A stretch of 64,000 nt of DNA from Aldrovandia affinis (Eukaryota; Chordata; Actinopteri; Notacanthiformes; Halosauridae), in the NCBI GenBank assembly GCA_029706075.1, contig JAINUG010000070.1, positions 2,651,500 to 2,715,499 on the forward strand, given 5' to 3'. The notes below the pieces were generated by a model. That model was not told the origin of the DNA, did not search any database, and saw only the letters and a list, made by a program, of their open reading frames with translations. Of this stretch, positions 22,275 to 35,350 are shown in pieces (position 1 is the first letter of the stretch; every line of letters starts with the position of its first letter). The position numbers and the translations under genes are program-made.

Positions 22275-23216
22275 CTCAGTATACTTCAAACGAAATCGAA
22301 TTTGGCGTGTTCGCACAGGCAAGATGGCGGGTTTGCGACCAAAATGAAGCTCTGCATTTGGCTTTGATCACCACCATGTGTGCACTGCCTTGTTCACCGC
22401 CTCCCAATACACCGTCGCCGCCTGCGTTTTTTTACATAGGTCATTTGGGATGCATGTTTCTGGTTTACATCTTGTTATCATCATGTCCAGCTGTTCCTTT
22501 ACTTACGTCATTAGCTCTAGCTAGCTATATTTCGTGTTGACAATAGTTTTTTCTGCTAATCCAGCTGGCAACTTTGCTCTTGGGGAAATGCACCGCTTTT
22601 GTAGCTAGCTAACGTTACCTTGCTACCAAAATCCTCATTAGTCGTTTGAAGTTACCTGTATGGCCTCAGTTCACCACAAATCGTGTGGAATAGTGTAGCT
22701 GCTAATCAAGTTTGCTTGCTAATTATATTGCTAAGTATATTAATATGGATAGTCAGATGCCATTTATTCAAAGTTATCATCAAAATAAATTAACCCTGCT
22801 CAGTAATGACAATTGCAGATGCACAGTTGACTACATGTAATATAGGCCAGGCTAACCCATGGTCTAAACATCAAAAAAATAAAATTCACAGTCACTTGAT
22901 GCTACAACGTACAATGAGAAATTACATTTAGCCGTTTCTGGAGCACAATTTCTTATGTCTGTTACGGGATCCTATCATAAGGTTTGATGGTTTAAATATA
23001 GGGTTATTTCATACATCAAGCATGACTGCGTTGCACATTCAGCCATTGTCGATGTTTGCTTCATTATTATCCGGTTCCATAGTCTAGCAACTAGCAAGCT
23101 CACCCATCTGGCGTGGAGCGTCATTAAACGAACAGACCTTAAGTCGCAGCGGGGTATACTGACATTTGCTAGCAATGCTATATTCGACAGCAGTTCGACA
23201 GCCTGTGCGAACACGC
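22275..23216. mobile_element. Possible degraded DNA transposon with inverted repeats
   Basis: GCGTGTTCGCACAGGC at 22305-22320 recurs in inverse orientation as GCCTGTGCGAACACGC at 23201-23216. CTCAGTATAC near 22275-22284 is mirrored by GTATACTGAC at 23154-23163. No transposase motif lies between. A PIF/Harbinger-like non-autonomous element is one option, but no target duplication was confirmed. Confidence 0.35.
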
Positions 23217-23229
23217 AGTAACCTTCTAT

Positions 23230-25470
23230 ACATGTTAATATAGAGGGCAGAAAATACACAAGGCTGACAGTCTTTTCCTTTGAGACCTTTTCAGCAGTCT
23301 CTGATGTATTCTCCTTCCTTGTGCTTGTGTATTCCCGATATCAGTGCACAAGTGTCCAAGCACTTGCTCCCTCAATGAAGAAGGAGCAAGTGTTCGGGGT
23401 TTGAACGGACACAAGATTGGTTTCCGCTCGCTAATGGAAGTTCTGGAGTAGCTAATCTCACTCCATTCAGGCTAACACTGAGCTATAATTCAAGGTCTCC
23501 CCTATCAGAATGGTAGAATGGCAATGCCTACTGGCCTAAGAGGAGCATCTCAGCCTAACAAGCTCTGACTGAACCAGGTTTAGATAAAACCAGTAAATTA
23601 CAAGTCACAAGCTTAAGCCAACAATTCAAACGCTGCACATGGACATACATAATAAATGAAATAAACAGAAACAAAAGGCCCCATAATTAAGCAGAGTAAT
23701 TACAACATTAACCTTAATGGTGAGAATACTCTTGAGAATGTAGTTTTGTTTGTATCCTGTTTTTTGTTTTTTAATGTTTTTTTACGTCAATTTATCTGGC
23801 ACATTAAAATCTATAGATTTCTGACTTTGTACATTAAGTAGGTCTACTGTTAACATTAAATGTTAATATTAATTGTTAAACAAAAGTTTTTTCATTTATT
23901 TACATTAAAATATATTCTAAAAACAGAGCAGCGCTCTACATTTGAACGATGCAGCAAATTGATAGTGATCGTTTGCTTTCCGTTTTCTGCTGCCGTGCAC
24001 TGTCTAGAGCGACTAATTGTGCTGTAGCCGACACGTCCGTCTCTCGCGTACGCGCCGTGCACCGCGAAAGCGAACTAACGCTCTTGCTGAAAAAGAGAGA
24101 TTAGTCGCTGTCATAACAGCCTTTAGAAAACCAAATGATGAGTGAGGAGGTCTGAGGTCCAAACAATGAATGTGCTCATGTCTGACGTTCACTAGCCAGA
24201 CTGCCGATTCCTGTAGGGCTGAATGTGCTGCCTGCATACTCCACTCCTCTCTCACATCTATGACAAATTCATAGATATGAGGGGGAAAAATACAATGGAC
24301 TGGATTCAATCAACATGTGTCCTTATCTTTGAGTCTGATTTAATTCAGTCAATTTTTTTGCCATTTTCTTCGCAAAGTGAATACCAAAATTAACTCGCCG
24401 AACCGTTTGTGAAGAAGAAATAAAAAAAGGTATAGCTGGTTTGTTTGGAAGTCAAAGCTAAGGACAAAATGTTGTTTGATGCGGGCCAAAAACTTTTTAA
24501 AATGTGACAGGATAGTATGACAGGTGTGTAACTCAGGTGTAGGCCTACCTCGCCTGTGCAAAGTCACGTGATAAAATGAGTTTATACTAAAGGCATACAG
24601 TACCCGCAGTTGTGAGAAAAATATTCACACGGTCCATGACATTATGTGCATCGGCTTTCAATTTTGAGCATTGAAGGTTGTCCTTCAATACTCAATTCGA
24701 TTTGGTGATCGCAATAGCCTCACTAATAATCTCCCCTAGTCAAGATAACAACATGTACAAACAGAATGATTACTGTAAATGACTGGCAATTATTATTCAA
24801 TTCTGCACTGGCAATACAAGTTGCAGACCAATTTGTGAAATATAGCACTGAAAAGAGATCGACTGCTCTGCTCTGGTTCAAAGGCGGCAGGCTAGGTGTT
24901 CAGTAGGCTACATGGTGCCTCAGACATCCTGTAACACATTGGGAACCGAGGCCGCAAAATCCAGACATTTTGGCTCTGAGGTTTTCATCCATGTGTGACA
25001 CAACAGGGTTTTCCATTCCATAAGTAGGCTACCCACAAAATGTGCCCTTTAAATAATTAACGATCATCACTGTGCTGCATAAGACACATTTTTTAACAGC
25101 AATCTCTGAAGTTGATGGCCTCACCTCACCACCATTGCCTCGGTTGAACATAGAACAGGAGTGGTATCTGTCTGCTAAACTCTGTTTGGTCAGCTCAGAC
25201 CTGAAGATTTCCATCCAACAAATGTACATAATATAAAGCATGTATCTCAGCACACAGCGGATTCTAGAATGAAAACAGATGAGGTGAGAAAAAAACATGC
25301 AAATGCAAATGCATAACAAAAAAAGAAGACACTCATAGAAATATCATAAACTACAATGCATTGGTATTATTCAAGAAAAAGGATGCCCATCTTATGACAA
25401 AAGGTAGCCTTTCACAAAACACTGTTCAAGCAGTGACTGAAGGCACTGTTTTACACATGCACAGAATACA
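23230..25470. other. Unassigned non-coding sequence
   Basis: Contains a 10-bp inverted pair AGCGACTAAT / ATTAGTCGCT (24008-24017 and 24100-24109) around a CpG-rich centre. No coding domain recognised. Confidence 0.35.
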
Positions 25471-26005
25471 CAGGTAACTGCCAAAATAAAGGAGACATCA
25501 ACATAAAGTGGCTTAATAGGGCGTTGGGCCACCATGAGCCATCAGAACAGCTTCAGTGCACCTTGGCACAGATACTACAAGTTTCTGGAACTCTATACAA
25601 CACCATTCTTCCATGAAAAATTCCATCATTTGGTGTTTTGTTGATGGTGGGGGAAAATGTCTCAAGCACTCCATAAGTGTTCAGTTGGGTTGAGATTTGG
25701 TGACTGAGTTGGCCATGGCATATGGTTTACATCGTTGTCATGCTCATCAAACCATTCAGTAACCACTTGTGCCCTGTAGATGAGGCCATTGTCATCTTGG
25801 AAAAGACCACTCCCACAGGATAGAAATGCTTCACCACAGGATGAAGGTGATCAGTCAGAATGGCTTTGTATTTATTGGTGTTTACCTTTTCCTCTAAGGG
25901 GTTGAGTGGACCTAAACTATGCCAGGAAAATGCAGCCCACACCATAACAGAGCCACGAGAAACCTTCATTTTCTCTAGTTTTCCCTTTATTTTGGCAGTT
26001 ACCTG
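25471..26005 (-). mobile_element. Internally deleted Tc1-like transposon with transposase remnant
   Basis: The ends CAGGTAACTGCCAAAATAAA and CTTTATTTTGGCAGTTACCTG form terminal inverted repeats, with TA directly after the right end. The minus-strand frame at 25727-25969 reads VSRGSVMVWAAFSWHSLGPL and then sequence up to the region before the second catalytic Asp. WHSLGPLNPLE is typical of this Tc1 family. At about 535 bp it lacks the N-terminal half of a normal 1.2-1.6 kb element. Its ends match those of the MITEs at 13725 and 57571. Confidence 0.88.
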
Positions 26006-26755
26006 TACATGTACCTGTCCTTTACAGTTGTCCAGGGTGTTTTATGACAGAGCAGCAGGGAGCAGCTGAGATTAAGTAGCCACAAGAGCAATAATGCCAA
26101 AAATGCGTGTTGCAATGAATTACAGCAACAGGGGGGAAAAAAACATTTTAATTTTTCTCATTTCACTCAGAAGAGGAGAGGTAACACTGTATACGTGTGA
26201 TCTGAACATTGAAATATCACTCTGTGGGTCTACCAGGTAACAGTATCATCTCCAGTTGGTCATTTGTAGCCCCCTCTGGCAATAAATCATTCCCATACAA
26301 TTTTGTAAAATTAGTTTAGGGACTGAGCCTTCACTTCTGATGAAGACATGAATTATTGCAACCACAACGTTGCATCCGCAACACCAAATGTACAATTTGA
26401 TTGAACAATCTTTCAGATTAAATACAGCAAATCAAGTATATTATATGTCTGAGGGGCTTTTTTAGGTTCAGATTTTCTTGACATTCCTTTTAATCACCAT
26501 AGAACTTGTGATGTAAATTGCCCTCAATGAATTTAATATTAAACAGCTGCTTCAAATGGCTGACATTCTGGCATTACATGCCCATCAGTTTCAGGCATCC
26601 TTTCTTGTAATACCATCCAAGTAAAAAAAAGCATATGCATAAACAAAACATCACACCAGAATACACAGGCACGTTAAGTTTCTTGGAGGTGGGAGATATG
26701 AAACGCCCCATTCTAGCCTGGATTGATGTATTACACGTTTCTCAGCATGTTTCTC
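26006..26755. other. Unassigned non-coding sequence
   Basis: Nothing recognised. Confidence 0.35.
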
Positions 26756-27620
26756 GAGCTGTGTGATGGACCGTCGCCTGAAGCTCAACCTGCCTAATGC
26801 TCTTCATTTCTGCTAAGCCCTCCCCCTTCCAAGATCTATCCTTCCATCTGTATGCTACAGATGAGCTCAGTCTTAGCACTTCCAATGTCAGGATCCTAGA
26901 TGTGACCCTAGATGACAAACTTTCAGCTCCATGACTTGTCCTCTATCTTCCCAAGCACACACGTGTTACATCTCTCCCACTCACTCTGTTGGCAACCTGT
27001 CACAGCACGAATCAAGTTCAAAACATTGATGTTAGCCTACAGGGCAGTCATACCTCCAAACAGTCTTCAAAACCTTACATGCCAGTCAGATCGCTCTGTT
27101 CTGTAACCTTGAGGTGACTGGCGGTCCTCTCCCTGGGTAGTAGGCTCCTTCCAGCCATGATGCCTGTCTGTACTGGCCCCCCAGTGGTGGAATAAACTCT
27201 CCACAGAGGTCAGGACAGCACAATCACTGGCCATATTCTAACGCAGAGTTAAAAGATGGCAAGTGACCCAATCCCCACTCTCTAGCCCTTGTTTTTTATT
27301 CATTTTAATGTATTATTATATATTAATTGACTAATTCATTTCTATTATTATTAGGTATTAATTCTGCAGTTTTTAATGCATTTTATGATATTGGATGTTT
27401 CTATGTGTACGTAAAATTTGCACCATAGTTCTAGGATTAACATAGTTAACCTACAGTGCTTTAGTGATGATGCATGTACACTCACTGGTCTGGAATTTTT
27501 GTTCAGCCTGGTTTATGTCACTGCTCATATGACTCTTGTGGATGCATTTATGTTCTCTTGCATTGCAAGTCACTCTGGATAAGAGTGTCTGCTAAATTAA
27601 TGCAATGTAATGTAATTTAA
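26756..27620 (+). pseudogene. L2-clade LINE, 3' fragment with internal deletion
   Basis: The start resembles the RT thumb region (MDRRLKLNLP, then frameshifted). A gap in homology at about 26930 is followed by LCWQPVTARIKFKTLMLAYR (LHWLPIxxRIxFKxLxLxYK type), the usual C-terminal LINE segment. The 3' end is CAAGTCACTCTGGATAAGAG-TGTCTGCTAAAT with (TGTAA)n, the L2 stem-loop tail. It is the same family as 52366-53505 but more decayed. Confidence 0.82.
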
Positions 27621-27650
27621 TCTGCACCTACAGATGTAGAAAGGCCAGCT

Positions 27651-27651
27651 A

Positions 27652-27705
<54 letters not shown>

Positions 27706-27775
27706 CAATCCTTTATTTAACCAGGTAAGTGATTGAGAACATATTCTCTTTTACAACAATGACCTGGCAGTGAAG
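27651..27775. repeat. (ATT)n array and TTTATTTAACCAGG repeat fragment
   Basis: About 17 ATT units run to 27703. They are followed by CTTTATTTAACCAGGTAAGT-GATTGAGAAC, similar to the edge of the repeat at 4125. Confidence 0.75.
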
Positions 27776-28550
27776 GTCATTTTCTCCCTTCATTTTGAGC
27801 TGGGCTGTAATGCTGTCGGTCAGCAGTGATGGCAGCATAAGGCTTCAGGAAGGCCCAAAATAAGTTGCCCTGTGATACCAAAGCACAATTAATTCATCAG
27901 AATACTTTGTGCTCCTCTAGCAAAACACTATGGTTGGAGAGAGAGAGAGAGAGAAAGTCGTTGAATAAGACAGCCTAGTTAAGTGCCGCACGGTCCTAGC
28001 TGACCTGTTCTGTCCATCCACCCATTCAGGGGATCATCTGCTGTGATGGGGTCCAATCGACGCCATGAGAACTGTCAGATGGTAACCTTTTGAATGACAC
28101 CTCAGCACAGGGACCAATTAAGGAATACAATCTATGGATATTACAGTACAATTAGTCCAGTGATGGACAGAGTCCAATAAAAATGTTCAACAATTAATGT
28201 AAAATGTCAAGTGACAGAGGAGTATTAGTAATGCTTTCATTTCTGTATCCATGGCCAGATGAACTGTAAACTCAGAAATGATGTTGCTTTATGGACAGTA
28301 TGCTTTTATTGGAAAGACAAATGTTAAAAAATAACCTATTGATGTTTATGCAATACCGAATTGTGTCCAAAATTCAGTATAGATTACAAGCATAATCCAC
28401 CATGAATTTCTCTAAATACCAATAATCCTGAGGTTTTACTTCCAATTACAGAAATAAATCCACATCTGCATTTGAATTTGGAGAAACTGGTAGTCTCTAT
28501 GAAGGAACATGCATTTCTAGAAACCTTTGTGTATATGTGGATGGACGTGT
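27776..28550. other. Unassigned non-coding sequence
   Basis: A short (GA)n run lies at 27938-27955. No gene recognised. Confidence 0.35.
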
Positions 28551-28705
28551 ACAATAATTGTGTGTCTGTGTGTATGTGTATACCCATGTGTGCATGTGCA
28601 TAGGTGTGTGTTTGTGTGCGTGTGTGAGTGTACATGGTCATGTGCGTTTGCGTGTGTATGTGTGTTTGCATGCATGCGTTCACGTGCATGTGCACATGTG
28701 CATGT
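28551..28705. repeat. Imperfect (GT)n/TGCATG-rich simple sequence
   Basis: Alternating purine-pyrimidine tract of about 150 bp. Frames on both strands are low-complexity Cys/Val or His/Thr artefacts. Confidence 0.88.
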
Positions 28706-29193
28706 CTGTAGTTTCACCACATTTATTTCATGTGCATTTGTGTTCCCTGTGAGGTGGCAGGAGATTTGACAGCAGATCCCCCCTGAGCCAAAGCAGCATC
28801 AGAGAGCTCATTCAGGGAACCCTTACAGCCCTGTCCCCTGTGCCGGTGGCTGACTGAAGCCTCTTATGATCAATGTACTAATCCCATGAGGCCTGACTTA
28901 AAACACCTTGTTCTGCATTCAATAGAACAGTTCAGTAGCTCCAGAATGAATGCGGCCCTGAGGTGACCGTCCTGTTGCATAACGCTTGCAGCAGGGCGGA
29001 GGGTGGGCTCGTGTTCAGATTGCCGCTTCGAGAAATAGACGAGCCGATTGAAGCAGACGTATACAAATAATGCATGAGCTATCTGAGCACTAATAATATA
29101 AAGCTGCCTAACTGCCATCCAGCTGCACTGCATTGCAAACCACTCATTAAAGGTTTCATTTGAAATGTAATTCAACTATACATCTTGGCTATA

Positions 29194-29195
<2 letters not shown>
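28706..29195. other. Unassigned non-coding sequence
   Basis: The 101-codon minus-strand frame at 28870-29175 shows no known motif and no splice support. Confidence 0.35.
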
Positions 29196-29233
<38 letters not shown>

Positions 29234-29255
29234 ATTATTTGATATATATATAAAA
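29196..29255. repeat. (TA)n microsatellite
   Basis: About 18 TA units to 29231 and a second short run near 29242-29252. Confidence 0.93.
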
Positions 29256-29671
29256 TCTACTTAAACATGATTACCGTATTCTATTGATGCAGTCAGGTGC
29301 CACACATCATTGCAAACTGCCCATTAAAGATAAAAACATTTCCAGCATTACAAAACATGGAATATCTTGAACTCATTGCTGATCTTCTGCAGAGTTTAAA
29401 AATAATCCATATTATGGCTCGTATCAGCCTCGTAATATAAAGGCTCCCAAGTATCAGACAACATAGAGTATAAACCTTTGGGGGAAAAAAAGACAACATA
29501 AGTTATGGTCCACACTGCCAATTGAGTTAGTTGGCTGATGTCAACCACCGCCCAGATGGGGATCAGATCAGATCAGATGGGGCCAATAAGCCGGTGGAAA
29601 CAGCTGGGACAGATAACGTGAATTGTAGACAAAAAACGAAAGTGCAAATCACTATACTGGAGGTATTAAAC

Positions 29672-29868
29672 CAGGGGTGGCCAATCTTATCTGAGAAGGG
29701 CCGACTTTTGTTTTAGCCCAGCACTACAAGACCTGATTCAACTACTCAACTAATCACGGTCTTCAATCTGGACCGGATCTTCTTAAATATAGGTGTTTTA
29801 GTGTCTGGGCTAGAACAAAAACCTGCTCCCACATTGGCCCTTCTGGGATAAGATTGAACAACCCCCTG
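29672..29868. mobile_element. hAT-type MITE, 197 bp
   Basis: The left end CAGGGGTGGCCAATCTTATC pairs with the right end GATAAGATTGAACAACCCCCTG (shown in part), giving imperfect terminal inverted repeats over at least 20 bp. The 8-bp flanks TATTAAAC (29664-29671) and CATTAAAC (29869-29876) match at 7 of 8 positions. No coding sequence. Confidence 0.85.
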
Positions 29869-29876
29869 CATTAAAC

Positions 29877-32312
29877 GGTTACATCTAAAATGGAGCAAGG
29901 CTCAGCTGTCTACCACAGCTCGCTGTCGGTAAAGTGTACCGCAGGGAAATACAAGTGACAAGAGCATCATGTGCTACACCTGTAACACGGATAACCCTTT
30001 GTCGTGTTAGCACCTTTGGTTGCAGTGACAGGTGTGGCCACTGAGCTGGATGACAAAAGGATAAGAGCAGATACAAGAAAGGCAGAAAAGTGGGCTGTCA
30101 CTTTCACAAAAAATCTCTGGTCCATATTCAGTACTTCCTCGAAAAGTCACCCAACTTTTCTTGCAAAGCGTGAGAACTGCTAGTTCACGCGACCAAACTT
30201 TTATGGGCTCTGGTCCAAATACGGCTTCTGTATAACTACATTTTAAAGTTTAAAGTGATACCCCCACATACCCGCATGCTTTGGCAAAGCAGATAATCTT
30301 TCCCCTTCTTTCTCATTTGCGCAAAGTGAAAAATACAAAGACAAACATAACACATCATCTTAGCATAGAATAGGCTAGGCTACTAGTAAGTAGCCCATTA
30401 TTTATTATTATAAATGTCTATTGCATTATTAGTATTTTGAATCGCCAATTGGTTAGCTTATGGGCATGCCATTTTATCATTAAGAAATGATCATTTAAAA
30501 AGCGTTTTTATTTTTTATCTTGTATTTCCCCATTCATCTTTAAAACTGGTGTTGAAAGCAGATTAAAAATTAGATTCAATGCTTAAATATAATGTGACAG
30601 CCCTGGAAGGCAATGGGACACACCTGGGCATAATTAACAATCAAGCTCAGCTGTGCACACCTGAGGCTGCCCCTATCCAATGTCCAGAAGGCCTCTCAGG
30701 CTATGGGAGGCAACAAAAAGTAGCCAAAAAAGGAAGAGCATCCTTACCTGCCCATCCCCCACTTCTCCCAACATAACAACCTCCAAGTAGGGGTTCTCCT
30801 GGTGCGTGGTAGGGCACAGCTGCAGGTAGTTGCACACCTGCAGACACTGCAGGCCTCGAGGCCTGGAACTGAATAGCCCTGCCACCGTGTATTTAGGTTT
30901 TTGTTTTAACCTTAAAATCAGCAACCAATTTAGACCCAGAAAAACAGGTGAGGTTAGTTAACCACTATAATGGATCAATTAAATGCTGAATAACAACGGA
31001 AATCAGCATACCCTGCAGCCCACCAGGATTAAGGCTGAAAACGCGAGTGAGAGAACAGGTGGAAAAACTTCCACAATTCAGGTTTAGAAAATGATTCCAC
31101 CCTACTCCAATTATTGATGCATTTTTGCAATTCATTCACCTTCCCTGGGTATTTGTGCTGGATTGTTTGCCTCTTGCAAATAACATGATATTGGTTTCAT
31201 TTTTTTAGTCCTAGTTACTTATATTTAATAAAAGTCTATATATCTAATTGCCTCAGACAAATTCAGCCACCACTCCCCAGAGTTGTTTATGCCCATAGAG
31301 CCCAAAGTCCTACATTTCAAAAAATATGATTTTAGCTATCATGTCACTGTCATTAGGTTCACTATAAATATAGTATCATATATTTAGAAATGCAACAAGC
31401 AAACTGCATAAATTCATCAATTATTACAAATAAGGTTATTGTATCCATAAAAAGAATCATGTTAAACTACTTGATCTAAAGTATGAATTATAAATTATTC
31501 TAAACAATGATAATTGAATACTGTGCAGTAATCACCAATATAAGAAATAAAAGTAATAAAAAAAAGTATTTCTGTTAGCCATCTCTGTACAGTCAAATTC
31601 AAATTAGAATGTTCCACAGAACACTCGACAGCGAGGATGAAAATCAGACACACTGAAATGTTAAGCAGGGCTGCCCGTTTATTTTCGGTGACAGGAAATG
31701 GCTAACAAGGGCATACGATGCATTTCTATGCATGCATGTCAGTGTCGGGCATAAACAGGGGGAGGAGAATGCGTCTGGAGAGCGAAAAACACAGCTTCAA
31801 AAATAACGTCAATTATACCCTTGGTGGCTACAGCCAGATTCTCCGGGAGGCAGAGCGCCCTTTCAGGGTCACCACGGTTTATGACGTACGACCAGCCAGA
31901 TTGCAGGGGGAGCAACTCCCCTGTGCTTAGCTGGAGGAAGATTATACTTTCCAAGTATAAAAATACAAGTGTTTGCATTGAACATGGTGAACAGATTCTT
32001 GAGTTTTCCTCTCAAATATAACCACCAAATACATCATTTTTCCTGCAGTGCCTGTACGTCACATGCTTTATTTAGGTGTTGAGTGGCAAACATTCATTCA
32101 AAGGGAAATGTAGCTGCATATATAATGTCAACACATGAATCCACCCACAAGTCCAGGTATTGTGAATTTTCCTCTTGAAGCCTGTGATTCTCAAAGGTAA
32201 TCCACTTTGTGTCGCAAAAAATTGTGCAATCTCTGAATTTCAAATAAAGCCATCTTTCAGGTGTCTGCTGAAAGGAAGTACTGCCAGCATTGTCAAATTG
32301 AACAACATTAGG
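29877..32312. other. Unassigned non-coding sequence
   Basis: 2.4 kb without a recognised gene or repeat. The minus-strand frame at 31739-31978 (79 codons) was inspected and shows no identifiable domain. Confidence 0.35.
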
Positions 32313-32612
32313 GGGGCCCCCGGATGGCACAACTGGTAAAGGCACTTGTTCTAAATGCAGGTGGCCCACTGCTGGTAGTCCCGCTGTCTGGCTGTCTGCC
32401 CCAGGGGGAGGGGGGAGGGAAGCTGGCATGAGTGCACGCTGCTCTGTGCATGTCGGAGTTACGGCGAGTTCTATCTCAGAGAATGGCGGTTCAGCATATT
32501 AGTCATTGCATAAATTTAGTCATTTGCAGGAGGCAAATTCATAATATGAGGGATTGACATAGACGAGGGTATAATTTGTCACCAAATTAGGTAGAAAAAC
32601 TGCAAAAAAAAT
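32313..32612 (+). repeat. tRNA-derived SINE ('GGGAGAAAA-tail' family), diverged
   Basis: A decayed tRNA head (GGATGGCACAACTGGTAAAG) is followed by CTGTCTGCCCCAGGGGGAGG, TGCATGTCGGAGTTACGGCG, GAGGGATTGACATAGACGAG and GTATAATTTGTCACCAAATT, then an A-rich tail. The block order matches the 11.5 kb copy. Confidence 0.75.
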
Positions 32613-34279
32613 CTGAAGTACATTTAAAAAAAATATATATGCAACTTTTTCTTTCATTTTTATCGTCAAAAAGTGGTTAATCATTGCAAAAACGTTGCTC
32701 TAAAGGTTATTCTATTTTTTTCATTTTAATTAATGTTCAGAAATCTTTCGAATCTTTTTTTCACTTGGAAGTCATATGGTAAAATGTGTAAATAAAGTCA
32801 GATTTAATGTTTTCATTTCAGGCTGTAAGGCAACAAAAGGTGACATTTTTTAGACAGGATGTAGACTTTAAAGGGGGCACTGTAGATGGACATGGGGTAA
32901 GATGTAACATTTTTACTTGCTCTATTATCAATGCCATATCGAATTGCTTCATTTTACACATTACCCATTTAGCCAGATATAGGGCTGGAGATGTATTAAA
33001 TTCAGGGGAGAATCTACTGAAGCAATTCAAGGGTCAGTGCCTTTGATACAGCAGCAGTGGCCCGCCCAGGAGCCCGCCCACAGACCACCCTAGCAGAGTC
33101 CACTTCATCCAGCACTACCATTTCATATGACGATTACAGTTGTGCTTCATCAATCCTAGATATGACAGTGTAAAAGGAGAGGCAGAGGTCGGTCAGGAGC
33201 TGGCTTTGGAGAGGAGGGGTCAGCTGGTTTTTTTTTTTTTGGGGGTTTAATACCCATAAAAATCCTTGTGCCTTAAAAAAAAAAACTCTTGAGGAAAGCA
33301 ATAAAAAAAAAATAGAAAAAGGAGAATACAAAGAAAAGAGGAAATAGTGGTGTCATGGAACACTAAGGGGATAGCTGAAAGATACAGCATATTCACTCTC
33401 AGCCTGCCCCCATCTCAACATGTAGGCTACATCTGTTCAGGCTTCATAATATTCAGTCATCGTTGACATCTGAAGCAATATTGAAATTTTTTAAACTTGA
33501 GGCTTTGGTTCCAGATTTTCCAGGCAATATGGCCATGCCATAAAACCCTGGTATGAAATTATGTTTTGCTTAGGAGATGAAACCAACATTAGTGGAAATC
33601 CTTTGAATCTTGGGCTGCCTGCATAGTTTTTTATCTAAAACATATTTAATGTGCAGAAATGAAACCAAAAATACGGATGAGGATTCAAATGGGCCATAAA
33701 CTCAGATCAAGATTCAAGATCAGCATTCACTGGATAAATTAATCAGTCACCTGCCAACCATAAAACAGCCTTCTTTAGCCATAGGATGTTTTAATTTCCA
33801 CAAGACTACCACCTTCACTTACAAAAAAATGTGAAATCATAGTAACTTTTTAAAATGTCCAAACAGAGAGAGATAGTGTTATTTATTTAGCCAATATGCT
33901 CTTGGAAAAGGTGTTCAACATTCAACATAATGTATGGTGCTCAACATTTGTATTCATGCACATTTTGTCCTATCGTTAAAATATAATGACCCGTTAAATA
34001 GCCTATATCTTCTTAATACATTTTTACCAAATTAAATTAATGGCTACAAGTATAACAAGACGCGAAATACATACACTGATGTAAAGGAATCGTTTTTATA
34101 TAGGCTACAATATACAGCATTGTGCAATTATTGCAATATCCAAACCATTGCAGTCAAACGTCTAGGCTACTGCCCAAAAGCGAGATTTACAACGTGAATT
34201 CACCCATACACGCAATCACACTAGCTGTGCTCTACCGATGCAGAGGTTTTCATGCTCACTATAATAATGCTCCTTTAAA

Positions 34280-34282
<3 letters not shown>
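32613..34282. other. Unassigned non-coding sequence
   Basis: A T-run and A-runs lie at 33228-33310. No gene signal recognised. Confidence 0.35.

Positions 34283-34320
<38 letters not shown>
34283..34320. repeat. (TA)n microsatellite
   Basis: 19 TA units, self-complementary. Confidence 0.95.
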
Positions 34321-34322
<2 letters not shown>

Positions 34323-34963
34323 GCCGTTAACGCTCAAAATTTCCGTCTTATAATAAAGGAGGTGGCGACTCCATTGTGAACCTGCCACTGTCTGGCCAAT
34401 GTAAAATACGATCGATTCCACCACATTACTGAAAGACTATGGGTAAGAAATGGAGACGCTTCCTCTTCCCCGGCATTGATTATATAAAAGCTTAATATAC
34501 AGCATTTCCAACAACCAAACAACGCTCCATCTTATGGTTTGCGTTGTTCTATGGAGCGATGGCCTCGACGTATACAATATACGCCAGAATATACACATAA
34601 GCTTAAAAATCCACCATTGAAATTTAGGTCACTGGGCAGGAAAAGTGGTAAGCATGTCGCTATGCCAGGAAACCCGTTTTAGATGGGGATTCGGCATCAA
34701 AGGAGCGCCTACTCCAATCCATATTCCGAAAATGACCAACGCTATCCATGCAAAGAGCTCAATTTTAAATGACTTTACACGCCAAAAAATACAAACGACA
34801 CAACGAAATAAAATAATGTTGATGTCATAATTGTAAAGGCTAAATGAACTGGCAGGTTTTTTTTCTTTCTCTCTTAAAAAAGACAAAATGCATCAATTGG
34901 GTTCGCACATCATTCAAGGGAAGGTGGGTGAGAATAAAGCAGCTGGAATGACATTGCACTTAC

Positions 34964-35350
34964 CGAATACAATCGTGGGGGAAATAACGCTCTCCGCGAC
35001 TCCCCTAGCTCCTTTCCGTTATTCAGAAAGAACCGAATTTCCGGAACATGCCCCGCAGTAGGTGTAGAAAATGCACCTTCGGCTGGATGTTTAGGGGTGC
35101 GCGAGGAACCGGAGGCATCCGCGAGAAGAACAGCTTTGCGAACGCGAGACCGGATCACTGCGGCGCGCAGCTGTTAGCGGCGGCGCTCGTGCTCTTCTCC
35201 AGTCTGTACCAGCCCAGCTCCCAGAGAAACGCAGCGTCGCTGCGCCCGAGCCTATACAGCCTTCACTGCGACGCTGGCTAGAGCGACATCTTCTGGAGAT
35301 GCTCGAGAGAACCCATGTTTTTCAATCGCCTCTCCTCTCACCCGCACGCG
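34964..35350 (-). promoter_or_regulatory. CpG-rich block, candidate promoter and 5' exon
   Basis: 35030-35350 is dense in CpG (roughly seven or eight per 60 bp at 35101-35280), unlike the AT-rich surroundings. On the minus strand a consensus splice donor, GTATTCG|GTAAGTGC, places an exon end at 34964. TATAAAG lies upstream at about 35438-35444 on the minus strand. The open frame at 34910-35158 continues past the donor and shows no known domain, so the exon could be untranslated. No matching downstream exon was identified. This is the best host-gene candidate here, but it is inference. Confidence 0.4.

Noticed and set aside
34629-34886. 85-codon minus-strand frame with a hydrophobic stretch (IELFAWIALVIFGIWIGVGA)
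   Set aside because: It looks membrane-like, but no family was recognised, the start lies in an A-rich region and no good splice donor follows. Not called as an exon.
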